Assembly (NCBI GenBank): GCA_013368315.1
Contig: JAACJM010000041.1
Span: 248,001-312,000 of the forward strand
Length of the DNA stretch: 64,000 nucleotides
Direction: 5' to 3'
From: Tetrapyrgos nigripes
Lineage: Eukaryota; Basidiomycota; Agaricomycetes; Agaricales; Campanellaceae
Each line of letters begins with the position of its first letter. Position 1 is the stretch's first letter. Both the position numbers and the translations under genes were made by a program. Below are positions 10,573 to 21,429 of the stretch, piece by piece. A model generated the notes under the pieces. It searched no databases and had not been told where the DNA came from. It saw nothing but the letters and a program-made list of their open reading frames with translations.

Positions 10573-11583
10573 CTAATGAGCGGGATGACCAAAAAGAAGG
10601 GCATGCAGGACTACGGGGTTCTTACAAATGTATATTTCAAAAGTCTGTGAACTCCACCTCCCCGCGGCCTGGATCAGATGTAGAGAAACACCACTCTGAG
10701 CCATTGATGTGGCACCCCCTGCGCGCATTGAATGTCCCGAGATGTTGGTGTTAGGGAAAAACATCTTTAATCTCTTGATAAACCAATCACGAGTGGGGAT
10801 TTTGCTGTTAGAACAAATCCAGAGCTCGGGGCGCAGTGGAAAAAGATGGTCTCGAGAGTCGAGGTATGAGAGGAAATGGGGAGTAGGGTTTGAATGACGG
10901 GTGGTGGTTTGTATGATGACGAGGTTGCCCTCAAAGAAATGATCTGCTTTATGGCCGGGAAGGAATAGGGAGTACTGATCCAGATCGCTGGTGTCAACGG
11001 AATGACACATCATAGTTTTCCGATGGTTGATCAAATGTTTGTTTGTAGGGTCTGTCATCTCCCCTAATCGAAGGAGTCTGTGAAAACCCGTTAGCACCAT
11101 TGCTTTGAATAGGAAGTCGTCATGGGATTGAGAAGTCGAAAGTGAATTAATGATGATCTCGAGCTGGTCATGGGATAGGGGAAGTTTTCTATTGATTGGG
11201 GTGCCCCATCGACGTAAGCAGCCAGTCATAGTGCGTGTCACCAAAGATGAGTTCCGTGCCTGCCGTGCATCGGGGAAATGCACCTCGAGTTCACTAGCGA
11301 TGCCCGAGAGATAATTGTTGACAGAACGAGGGTTGATGTGCGCAGACATGAACACAGCATACATGCTGAGGGTCTCGGGAGTGGGAGTAATGGGGAAATC
11401 ATGGATCTTGCAAAAAGTAAGGTAGGAATTAAGAGCTGAAGAATAAGAAGAAGAGGAAGAGGTATTGATGCATAGGCCCAGACAAATAGATCATTTGTGA
11501 ATCAGCTTCTCTAAGCTCCAAGGCTCATGAATGGGTTGCCTAGAAGTTGCTGAGATAGATATCATGTTGCCCCCAGTGTCCAT
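10573..11583 (-). pseudogene. Tyrosine recombinase with an in-frame stop
   Basis: The frame can be followed upstream of the longest uninterrupted ORF to an ATG at 11583 (MDTGGNMISIS), giving 336 codons with one TGA at 11493-11491 (codon 31). The N-terminal SAM-like domain (YLTFCKIHDFPITPTPETLS, NPRSVNNYLSGIASELE) and the catalytic domain are both visible. Catalytic residues: Arg in HRLLRLGEM, Lys in PGHKAD, His and Arg in GHSMRAGGA, Trp in AGRWSS, and the Tyr nucleophile in FEIYICKNP. The catalytic half is complete, so the stop is the main defect. A shortened start at 11364 would omit part of the N-terminal domain. Confidence 0.75.
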
Positions 11584-11801
11584 TGCGGGGGTCTAGAAGG
11601 CCAGAACAATGCCAAAAAATTTGAGGAAGTCATAAAAGAAGAACAAAAAAGAAATAGATCGTGATCAGAGGAAGAGGGGACAGTCCATGTAATGATCAAG
11701 TAAAAAGAAATCGCGAAATTAAAACAGAAAAGGTTTGATCAGGAGAAATTGGAATGAGCAGAATCAAGAAATGAAACGAATTAGTGCAAACAGGAACGAG
11801 A

Positions 11802-12989
11802 TTATCTACGGGGATTTGCAATGGGGGCAGTGGGTTTGGAGGGGAGAGTGGAAGGGAGAGTAGAGAGGGAAGATGTGGATTTGGATGGGAGATGGGGACA
11901 ATTAGGACTCTTGTGACCAGGTAACTCACAAGCGTTGCAAATATGCAGGCGAGGGCAGCTACCAGGTGTACCAGTACAAAGCCCCATGTTCCAGTTGTTG
12001 CAAGGAACTTTTGACTTGACTCGTGTGGCCCAGGTAGCTGCATGGGAAAGGACAGACTCTTCAACGCAAGAGCCAGTATCACTGATGTGAGACTCTCTGA
12101 GGTCAGCAAATTGGCTGAAATCAGAGAAACGAAGGGTTTTTGTGTAGGCGACACGGGCTCGAACTGCTTTGTCGAAGTTAATAACCCTTGAATAGAACGG
12201 TCTTTTGACAGAGGCAAATTGACAGTGAATATACTCGCCATATGCCCTGACATCAGACTTGAGGTGAGGAAAGGTGCGACTATATGCGATGATAACCTTG
12301 TACCATGCTACCCCCCATTCATTAGAGTCCGTGATCATCTTCGCAGGAGTCTGATTTCCGAATTTGATCTGAATGTCATCTGTTAGGCTCTCTGTACGAT
12401 CCTCGGTGAATGTGCTGGAGTACATGGACGTGAAAACCATGTCGAGATTGACAGGTTTGCCAAGTAGAATTGCTTTGAGTTCGGATTCGGGTAGATCTGG
12501 GCAGAGGGGAGATGACTGAAGGGAACGCAGCACCTTTTTTGGATCCTCGAGGTTCTTCGCGATCAGACGCAGGGTTTGACGGCAATTAGGGGAAAGGGAA
12601 TCCATGGCAACAGTGGTGAGAGGGTTGTCACTGGACCATGGATATTCAGCGTCGTCATCTGTCCCTGCCTTCTTACTCGGAGAAGGTTGATCAAAAGGAT
12701 CAAGATTGGAAGGTAGAGACTCATCTGCATCCCTTGCTCTTTTTGCTCCTCTATTGTTAGCTCCATCCTCAACTTTGTCAACATTATCCAACATCTCCAG
12801 GAAAGCACCTAGTCCGTCCTTTTGTGCCTGTTCCGACATCCCCTGAACTGCACGAAGCTTCTCCTGTATATCGGTGACAGCATTAATCTTGGAAATGTGG
12901 CGTTTGCGGTATTGATCGACGATTGTATTGCAATCAGCCAGCGTGGCTCGAGGAACCGTGACTGTACGGCAGATAGTTCCTCCAGACAT
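11802..12989 (-). CDS. Gag-like zinc-knuckle protein of the tyrosine-recombinase element
   Basis: A 395-aa uninterrupted frame. The N-terminal third is helical and charged. The middle carries a conserved-looking block (WGVAWYKVIIAYSRTFPHLK, then YGEYIHCQFASVKRPFYSRV). The C-terminus has a Cys/His cluster (CNNWNMGLC, C-x4-H, CNACELPGHKSPNC) followed by a Ser/Pro tail. This arrangement fits the nucleic-acid-binding Gag of fungal DIRS/Ngaro elements. The open frame extends some 40 codons upstream of the chosen ATG, so an earlier spliced start is possible. It lies directly upstream of the recombinase on the same strand. Confidence 0.6.
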   Translation of the reverse strand: MSGGTICRTVTVPRATLADCNTIVDQYRKRHISKINAVTDIQEKLRAVQGMSEQAQKDGLGAFLEMLDNVDKVEDGANNRGAKRARDADESLPSNLDPFDQPSPSKKAGTDDDAEYPWSSDNPLTTVAMDSLSPNCRQTLRLIAKNLEDPKKVLRSLQSSPLCPDLPESELKAILLGKPVNLDMVFTSMYSSTFTEDRTESLTDDIQIKFGNQTPAKMITDSNEWGVAWYKVIIAYSRTFPHLKSDVRAYGEYIHCQFASVKRPFYSRVINFDKAVRARVAYTKTLRFSDFSQFADLRESHISDTGSCVEESVLSHAATWATRVKSKVPCNNWNMGLCTGTPGSCPRLHICNACELPGHKSPNCPHLPSKSTSSLSTLPSTLPSKPTAPIANPRR

Positions 12990-13445
12990 GGTATTAGCGG
13001 ATGCAGGCGTCGTTGCGCTGGTCGTGCTAGTGCTCGGAGGACCAGCATTTGTAGTGGCGGAACCGAAAGAATTCTCGAGTGAGCGGGAAGTGAGCGAGAG
13101 AATGAAAAACTAAGGAAAAAATAGAAAATCAGTGAGATATAAATACGGGACGTATATGAAATACTCTTGAACATGTATGGACAGATGTGTGGAAGGAAGG
13201 AGATCAACAGTTTCACTAGCGTTTGACTAGATCACAAACCGTTGGTAAGGAAGGTTTGATCTTGACGGCGAACCCGTTTCGATGTGCAAACCAAGAGGAG
13301 CTACGAAATGTAGATGAGATGAGTATTGCTGGGATATGAAGGAGCTACCTGAGTAGAAGATGGAACAATGAAAATGAGGAATGCGAGACTCTGAGAAGTA
13401 CTCGCAATTAGACTATATTAAATAAATAATTTAACCACAATAAGT

Positions 13446-13920
13446 TTAAATTTGTGTCAGACTGAGTCTGTTTTCCGTTTTCTTAGCCTCCGACGACACT
13501 GAGCTCTGCTGACCCCAAGTTGGACAAGTCAACGCTAAAAAAAAAGTTCAGGAACATCTATGAGCCGAAAAAAGTTTCAGTGGGCATGCTTCTAGCCTTC
13601 TATACGGAAACGGAGAAACTTACACCAGCCTCTCCTCATACGTGTCCTTTACACATCTCTAAGACTACGTCAGGCAATCCTTGTTGGCTAAACTTTCTGG
13701 ACCAGCCCATAAGGTTGTATGCTCAGTGATCTGGTGCCTGCTTCGAGTGGTATAGCAAGATGGTCCGTACGGCCGTGAACGAAGTTCAAGAGGAAGGATA
13801 AAAAGATCGTCTACAGAAACAACTTGAAGTGTGCTATCACTACTTCTGCAATCTTAATCACCGCTTATCCAGTAGCATGCAGCTGAGCGATGAGTGTAAG
13901 TGCGTATAAAAATCTACCCC
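13446..13920 (+). repeat. Direct segmental duplication, copy A (right part)
   Basis: Matches about 28469-28940, with shared stretches such as CCTCCGACGACA, GAACATCTATGA, TTTCAGTGGGCATGCTTCTA and ATCTTAATCACCGCTTA. No gene is recognisable in it. A short ORF at 13520-13729 exists but its counterpart in copy B is shifted by indels, so coding is unlikely. Confidence 0.75.
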
Positions 13921-14559
13921 ACAACGAGAAGCGGCGCCTGCAGAATTTACACATGAGGTGATGAAGAATCTGATCAGACGGTGGTGGAAAGCTTGAGGAA
14001 TAAAGTAAAGGTTATATATCCTTCGTAGCCATGTCTTAAGGCTCAAGTCCACAGGCATAGCGTTGCCCAGATCGTTAGTATTAGGATTTTCTGGTAGCAC
14101 GCATGCAGGCTGCTACTGAATCCAACGGTCAGTGCAATTTCCTCTGAAACCAATCTGAATCATCGTGCTGAGTACTGGATCCGAATCTCACTATTACGGA
14201 CAGGATTCCCCTCTCATGCCGCATGTGCCCAAATATCCATCGAGCGGAAAAGCTTACAGATAATCACGCATTGCATTGCAACAATATCTGGCACATCTTG
14301 GATCTGTAGCAGACCATCTATGAAGTCTGTAGTCGTACTTGATCCAAAGGTCGGAGGCTGTGGGTAAATAGATCACAACGGCGGTTCACATCACCTGATG
14401 CAGACACGTCCAAAATCCACACATTTCCTTAATGAGAACAAGGGACAAAGAAAACAATAAGAAAATAGTCAAGCCCACGTGAATGCCTGTTTGTCTGTCA
14501 ACGCGACGCGACGATTCTCACGTACTCTTCTTATTCTTCCCCTTCCTGCATCTGCCACC
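13921..14559. other. Upstream region of the Ser/Pro-rich gene
   Basis: Non-coding as far as I can see. The last 130 bases are the parental sequence of the decayed copy at 5.76 kb and presumably include the 5' leader. No TATA box is obvious. Confidence 0.35.
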
Positions 14560-16994
14560 ATGCCTGGCCCTTCACGATCCAAAAACCACACATCCTCTGC
14601 TTTTTATCAGCCTTATCCGTCTCAGAAATGGGTAGGCCGCCTCACGGTGTTTTGCGTACGATGACTGACTTGTTTCTAGCGGCGTTTCAAACCCAAACCA
14701 TCGAATCCAAGTCTTCTCAGCTATCTCAACCCACTCAACTATCTAAACAGCTATCTAGCGTTAATCTATCCTCCCACTGTGGCTTGTACCTCCCTCGATT
14801 TTGCTGCAAGTGCCAAGGCCTTAAACGTTCGTGGTCATCAGGTATGTAAACGATGTTGTTTTCAACTTTGCCGCTCATCTCAGTCTTCATGTAATGCAAA
14901 CACTAGCTATCTGCCTCTATACCACCCCTACCTTCACGCAAGAAATTTACGGTACCAGAACCACCATTCCAGTCATCGCTCGATGTCGATGATCGTGATG
15001 CCACAGACATGTCTTTGCCCTCATCCGTTTCCGACGACGGCTCTATGGACGACTCAACAGAGGAAACGACTGGCGAGGTTGCTGCTTCTCCATCGCCGCC
15101 TTCTGATGCCCAGGAGAAGCTTCAGGCACCTAAGTCCCCTCTCCCAGATCCAGAGCCGAGTCCACCATCCTCAACCAGTGACGTGTATCGACCTACCACG
15201 CCTCAACTTCCACCTAAAATGAGTCCCATGGACATCGTAATCGAATACCTCCAGAGCCATTCCGGGAAAACAATTGAGGTGGAGGAAGCGAGGCAAATTA
15301 GCGAGTTGATTAGGACTAGTCAGAGTGCGTATACGATTTTACATTCAATGTAAAGTTCTCGTGCGCGATAGACTGTCACTGACCAATGCCTGACCATTTT
15401 TTTCTAGAACAAGGACAAGAACAACGCAACTCAAGATCGTTCAGATTCGCCCTCCCCACGACATCTTCTGGGCAAATCTCCATATTCTCTCAGGCTGGCT
15501 CTCACCCGCCTAAAACACTCAACAAAAACCCCAACGGCAAATATACCGTAAGAGGCGCAGGTAGCTCATTGCCCCGAACCGGTCGATCAGACTCGGAGGA
15601 GAGGAACAAAGACGACGTGATTCTGAGTAGAGTTGGAGCTACGGAGGCATTTAGGCGGTCGCTCCGGTCGTCTTCGTCTTTGTCTTCAACCAAAACGAAA
15701 AAGACGTCTCGTCCACGTATTTCTATGAAGAGTCCCAGTCGAGTTGGACCTGGGACACCAGCTGCAGGTACCCCTTCTAATGCTAGCACGTCGTCGACTT
15801 CGTCCGTTGTTGAATTAATTTCCTCGATGACGACGGCCTCTTCGATGTCGACGACGGCGGCTGGGATCCCTCCAGCTCCAAGTCCATCTATTTCGCCTTC
15901 ACGTTCACACAAATCCTCAGGGTCATTACCAACTCTTCCTTCCGCACCAGCTGCAGGATCAACGACTATCAGTGGTCACGGTTCATCTCCGTCTCCAATC
16001 CGAGCGAAGCTTGACACGCCTTCTTCCTCCTCTACCTTAGGCTCTAAACCACCACTCCGATTCGGAGTCGCTGCAGCTGTCCTCCAACCCGAATCCTTCC
16101 CAATACCCTCATCTCGAGGCAAAACACCCAACGCATCCACCACTTCACCTAATTCATCCAAATCATCAAAAGTCCCAAAAGTCAAAGTCAAGTGCTCCTA
16201 CCAACCACCCCAATCCGCGTTCACGTTCACCTGCCCTCTCCCCGGTTCCAGTGGTACCTGTGGGCCCTTCAACTACAAATCCACCACACCGGTGAAACCT
16301 TCAGGTTTGAGGAATGAGTGGCATTTGTCAATGACTAGTGTTTCGTCGGGGTCTTTGGGTTCTTTGAACTCCGGATCGAGCTCGAGGCTTTCTTCCCAAC
16401 AAAATCTGAACCTATCCGAGGCTCAGGCTGGAGCACAGGTGAAAGTGGAGGAAAGCGAAGCGCGACGAAGGACTCGTACCGCACAACTCGTCAACAATTT
16501 GATTCACATCAAGGCTAACATTCCCCCTCCTCGACCTAAGCCAACTCAACCTACGCAACCTACTCCTACATGGGCTTCGGTATTTCAGCCTCCGCCGAGG
16601 CTAGGAATGAATGAGGAGTTGAGGAAAAACGGGAAGGAAGAGAAGCGAGAGCAGCGAGAGAAAAATGGTCAAATGAAGATGTCAGCGCAGGTTATGACTG
16701 AGGCTTCGGTTCCTAAGGTTTGTTGTGTTGTCTCATATTTTTTCTTTCCCTTTGGCTCGCCATTTCTTTGTCTTTTTGCCTTTTCTAACATTGATCTCAC
16801 ATACGCAGGGTATCAAACGATCGCGACCTTCAGATCCTTCAGGTTCAAGTTCAGGCAAACTTGAAGACTCCTCCTCCTCCTCCCAACCACCCAACCTCGA
16901 TGCCACTGAAATAGAGACGCCTCCTCCCAAGAAACTCAAACGCGAGTACGCTCAAATAGACATCACCAGACCTGCGCACCGCCACCATCATTGA
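14560..16994 (+). CDS. Ser/Pro/Thr-rich protein of unknown function, 715 aa, probably nuclear
   Basis: Five exons join in phase: 14560-14631, 14680-14841, 14907-15324, 15408-16717, 16809-16994. The start MPGPSRSKNHTSSAFYQPYP is well placed after CCACC. The protein is largely disordered, with long Ser/Pro/Thr tracts. There is one short segment that may fold (MDIVIEYLQSHSGKTIEVEE with EARQISELIRTSQ, about residues 190-215), another with Cys residues (FTFTCPLPGSSGTCGPFNYK), and a C-terminal basic PPPKKLKREYAQ that could be a nuclear localisation signal. No enzyme motif. A transcription-related or scaffold role is only a guess. A truncated copy of its 5' half sits at 5.76-6.64 kb. Confidence 0.75.
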
Positions 16995-18228
16995 GGGATT
17001 CGGTTTGGGCTTTTGGAAGAGCTAGAGAGGCTAGGGCTCGAGCTAGAGCGAGGAACCAACAGAACCAGTCACACTGAACTCAGACTTTAGAGCGTAGGAA
17101 CTGAGCGTTGAATAGAGACCTGAGGAGCTTGAGGAGAAGGCGATACATGGGTTTATCCGCACGAGTCCTCTGGTTCACAGGGGCGTCGTCATGGTGTTTT
17201 AGTCTCAGCTATCGTTGACACTGGGGCGCACGTTGTCGTTGGATATCGATAACATCGAGATCAACGCTTTTAACACTTTGAGCGACACTACCAAACTAAT
17301 TTACCAATTTTGCGCTACCTTTCACATTCGGTCATCCTTCAGTTGCGACACATTACCCCCTCTTCCTCACCCTTCATGACATTTTATCTTGTATTATTAG
17401 TGGTCCAGGGAGCCTGGTCATCACTTGACGCTTTGCCTTGGGTACTTTACCACTCATTTGTTCAATCTCAAGGCCTCCACGAACGGTACATATACAGCTG
17501 CTTTGCCTTTGCTTTCTACATTTGTTTTCGGTTCTTTCTTCTGCTTTAGCTCGCTGTGTGTATACATAGAGTCTCGGTGCTTTGCTTGTTGGAAATCTGA
17601 AAATTGGAATACACTGCTGGTCTACTTTTTATCTGTACAATTTCTGGATACATTTACTTTTCTCGGTATGTATGTCTGTAGCAAAATGACGAGGTAGTGG
17701 TCACTGGTCATGGTGCCGCCGTAAGGAGGAGGAGGCGGAGTGTATTACCCGGGCTAGGAAGAGCCTAGGTCAAGAAGAGAGTTGTCACGCGTGTGAAAAT
17801 GAGATTTTGAAGCTTCGACCCAAACGTCGACGAGCTCAAACTTGGCTCAAACCAGTACCTAATCTCCTACCGTCCACCATGCTATAGTTTTCTCTCTCAA
17901 CGCTTAACGCAAGCAAAGCCCACTCTGAGACTTGAGACTTGTCTCCTGAGCCCCGATGAAGAGTCTCGCGTCCCGAAACTTCAAGTCCAACGGCCATATT
18001 TCGGAACTTGATAGGACTAGGAAGGTTTTGGGAAGGTTTGGAGGAGATTGAAGGAGAAAGAGAGGATTAAGAGCGACGGGGACGGGGACATAGGGATGCC
18101 GAGAATGTCAAGACTCAGAGACGGTGGGCACTGGACAGGAATAGTAAAGATTAAACCTGCCACCGTGAAAAGTACCTACGGTTGCTGGTTCAAGTTTTCA
18201 AGCGTCAGGCGAGGAACATACAACTTCA
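16995..18228. other. Gap, no supported gene
   Basis: This begins with the 3' flank of the Ser/Pro-rich gene. Open frames at 17310-17697 are rich in Phe/Leu/Cys, as expected from pyrimidine-rich DNA, and lack splice or domain support. A short motif near 17735-17765 (TGTATTACCCGGGCTAGGA) resembles 41648-41666 and may be a dispersed repeat. Confidence 0.4.
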
Positions 18229-20054
18229 CCTCGAAGCGAAATCATCCCACTGCTGGGGCTCCCATTGCCCCATATACAACTTCACCCGAAACCAAATCAT
18301 CCCGTTGGCTGGAAAATCATTCACATTGGAGCTTCTATTTCAATTCATGCTTCCTCAGACCCCACCGGAGCTTTATAGATCAGACTTCGTTCAACTCATG
18401 TCCCTCGCAACCACAGCCGAGAAATACGTCGTTTACTCAGTCGGAGGATAATCTGTGCGGCGGCCTTGCATTTGAGTGAGGTGAGTTTTGAGCGCCATTT
18501 CCTGGAGCACACCGACGAATGAAAACATTCATAGAAAGTTTGTCTCTACACAAACTAGATCTTCAAGTATGCAGCTCAATACTATCATATCAGCCTTCTC
18601 TATGAACTTGCACCGCTTATGATATTAAGAGCTCTGGAAGACGTCAGCTATTTGCTCCACCCCGATGAGCCTGTCCCTTGGATGAGTACACGTGCGCCAA
18701 TTTGCTCGACTTTTCCGATGCTTAATCAGGCATCATCTTGCCATCCTAGAGCATCTACCATTCCAACTTTCATCGTATGATCAGCCGCTTCGGAGTCATC
18801 AGTCTCCTCGCCGTCACCAAGTGCAATCGAACCGATCCGAAGACGAGCACCCTTTTGTGGCACAAGAAAACTGATGAGGTGAAGATGGACATAACGAAGG
18901 ATCCAACGGAGTTCCATTCGTTTGATGGACTCATGAGCCTGCCTAGTTATTCTGGGGATTTGGTTTGTGAGTGTTACTATGCTTGAGGCCACTGGTCGCG
19001 GCATCCCCGACTCCGTTTGGTGAGAAATAGGTACTATACTGATACAATGTACAAGTGCAAGGACAACTTGATGATACTATGGTACAAAGATATTTTGAGA
19101 ACACTGAACAAGGATAAGATGTCGTACAAGGACAAGAAAGTGGTTATATAGGAGAAAGACAGTTCGGAGGACAATATCGGAAATCATAATCAAGTGGCCA
19201 TTTTCATTTTTTTCTTTGCGCGAGTCTCAGCTCCGGTAGTCTGATCATCAGCGCGTTCGGAACTCAAAAGTGTTGGCGTAGAAAGCTGAGAGCTTCCTCG
19301 TTTGAACAGAGGAGGAATGGTGAAGTTGCCATAAGTTGCTTTGCAAGTTTCTGGACCTAACACATCAAAAGAAATGTTGATGTCAGCTAACTCGGATTCG
19401 GAATGCTTAGACAATAAGAATTGAGACCAGAAAACTCAGTTCCAAAGGTATGTTGCATAGACAAAATCTTGGAATGATAGTGATGCTCAGGGATGAGAGG
19501 GCCACCATAGGGAAGAATACCAGCAAGGAAAAGTTTCCCGACCAAGAAAGATGCGTAGTGTTTTTGAGGTAAATTTTCCAGAAATTTTGGGTTCAAAAAT
19601 ACAATGAACAGAAAATAAAAGCCTGTGCGGAAACTGCAGCAATAGTTGAGTTGTAGTCTGTACAGGATACTCGAGGAATATAGGCATATTTGCGGCTACT
19701 GTACGAAGGTGATGCACCATAGCGATTGAAGACGTCGACGAGATGGCAGTTGAGAAAACAGCGGACTATGGATTTGAAAAATGTGGACCGCATGATTACC
19801 GGCAGATGACTACGCTGTTCGTTGGCTGTTCGCATGACTCGCGACGTGGAAAGAAACTTCCAAAAGGGAAAAAAAGGCGACCGATCACTGTCATTCGAGT
19901 TCTGCAAGTCCCTCCTCCTTACGGAGTTGGGGACTGCAACCAAACGTTTGGCACCTGGAAGAATGGAATATCTACGGACATCAAGAGGCTAGATATCCAG
20001 ACGATAGCGAGGGATTATTTGGCGGAGAAGTACCTGTACAACCCCGGAAGTTGA
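18229..20054 (+). pseudogene. BTB-domain protein pseudogene, split by a 0.94-kb insertion
   Basis: Collinear with the intact BTB gene that follows. The exon 2 part has FTLELLFQFMLPQTPPELYR and AEKYVVYSVGG, then hits a stop and frame loss. The exon 3 part reads FKYAAQYYHISLLYELAPLM and HPDEPVPW, and its donor is changed from GTAAGT-type to ATGAGT. The exon 4 part begins SIYHSNF (about 18756) and runs to DLVCE (about 18972). The last 40 codons (DCNQTFGTWKNGI to ARDYLAEKY) appear only at about 19932-20054, after inserted DNA. Multiple lesions make it a clear pseudogene. Confidence 0.75.
19001..19936. mobile_element. Insertion in the BTB pseudogene, possible TIR element
   Basis: This stretch separates the C-terminal codons of the BTB pseudogene from the rest. 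Short inverted ends are visible: CCCCGACTCCGT at 19005-19016 and ACGGAGTTGGGG at 19921-19932. Inside, the minus strand carries open frames that look protein-like but shifted against each other (PSYSSRKYAYIPRVSC; then SFLVGKLFLAGILPYGGPLI; then SKHSESELADINISFDVLGP to about 19190). They suggest a decayed gene of unknown family. I could not define a target duplication. Confidence 0.4.
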
Positions 20055-20264
20055 TTGTATTTGCAATTTTTACTACTATTTTTACTTTTGAAGCCTGAAG
20101 GAGTCAGAACTGAAACAATTTCAAAGTCACACAATGGGGTTCCGTGGCTCAAGTCATCTTTTGTCTCATACCACCATCATCGTTCTTCCAACGTTGTCTC
20201 TACCATTCAGACAGAGTCTTCTAAATCGTTCTTATTCGAGTCTGAGTCCCCAACACCGTGAATT

Positions 20265-21305
20265 ATGTCTGGCAATAGCAATCAGCGTTCAGCAAAGCCA
20301 AACACTCAGGCCCACCCCGAGAGTGTCTCGAAAATATGCGAGTCCTTTCATTCATAATATGGATTTGCAGCTCACCGTCACTCTAACCTGGGGCTTACAG
20401 TCGGTCCTGAGAAAGGCGGCGACGTTATCTTCCGGTCCTGCGATAATGTCCTATTCCACGTTCAGCAAAAGCACCTCGAAGCCTACGCCGAAGGGTTCCC
20501 ATTGGCCCGGCATACTATCTCTTCGTCCAACAAGGAAACAGTTCCACTCACGGAGAAAGCATTCACCTTGGAGCTTCTTTTCCAGTTCATGCTTCCTCAG
20601 TCGCCTCCGGAACTGGATCAACTGAACTTTGATCAGCTGATGGAACTGGCAAACGCCTCAGAGAAGTATGTAGTGTACTTTGCGAGGAGGGATTGTGCTC
20701 TATATATGAAGTGGGTGTTAACGTCACTCACCGATTTTTTTCTGATTTTTCTGATCTAAACTTACTATGTGCCTGCAGGAACTTCATCTCGACTCACACT
20801 AATAAGCAGATCCTCAAGTATGCGGCCGAGCACGACCACAAGAGTCTTCTCTATGAGCTTGCGCCGCTTTTGGTAGCGACACCGCTTGAGGAATTTGGAG
20901 TTATTTTGCCTCACGATGTCTTCGTGCCATGGGTAAGTTATATAGCCTACTCTTGATTAAGCGACTCATGAATGCACCTTGCAGAGCATCTATCATTCCA
21001 ACTACTTTCGTATTCTCAACCGCATCAATAGTATCTATGACACTTTCCAAGGCTACGGCTGCGACTACGCATGGCGAAGGAGAGTGCAATATGTCAAGGA
21101 CGCGATAGTGAAGGACCCAAATAAAATGACCCAGTTCTGCGAACTGATGTCCCAGAAGGACTCGTCTCTGCAGGGTGTTTGTGAAAATAGTTGCTGCAAT
21201 GGGCAAAAACAGTGGAGAAATATGGTGGCCGACGAGGTTAAGCAGATAGAAGATATCAAATCAATTGCCAGGAAGTACTTAGCGAAGAAGTACGCCCAAA
21301 GTTGA
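20265..21305 (+). CDS. BTB/POZ-domain protein, 290 aa
   Basis: Four exons: 20265-20322, 20371-20710, 20779-20932, 20985-21305, all in phase. The BTB fold is recognisable from GGDVIFRSCDNVLFHVQQKH (about residues 35-54) through FTLELLFQFMLPQSPPELDQ to LMELANASEKYVVYFARRDC, followed by the helical extension KQILKYAAEHDHKSLLYELA and a C-terminal helical region with paired Cys. Fungal proteins of this type form large lineage-specific families, and BTB domains mediate dimerisation or contact with Cullin-3. No MATH, Kelch or DNA-binding domain is attached. A paralogue in inverted orientation at 44216-45283 has exons of nearly the same lengths (58, 319, 151 and 330 nt). A pseudogene lies just upstream. 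Confidence 0.85.
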
Positions 21306-21429
21306 TTACAGAGTAAACAGAGAGTAAACAGAAAAAGCGTACAATATTTCACTTGCGACAAGTGTACTTAGTAGTGGTATAATTGATGAAAGAATACGAG
21401 AGCGGCTACTGGTAAAAGACGACGAACTC

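Larger units (their letters stand above)
10235..13445 (-). mobile_element. Tyrosine-recombinase element (DIRS/Ngaro-like) lacking reverse transcriptase
   Basis: This 3.2-kb insertion interrupts duplication unit A, judged against unit B, and encodes on the minus strand a gag-like protein followed by a tyrosine recombinase. That order (gag first, YR last) fits DIRS/Ngaro-type retroelements, in which an RT/RNase H frame normally lies between. Here the intergenic gap is only about 220-440 bp with no RT motif, so it looks like an internal deletion derivative. Boundaries are approximate. I saw no TIR, LTR or target duplication, consistent with YR elements. A Crypton-like DNA element carrying a zinc-knuckle gene is the alternative. 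Confidence 0.6.
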
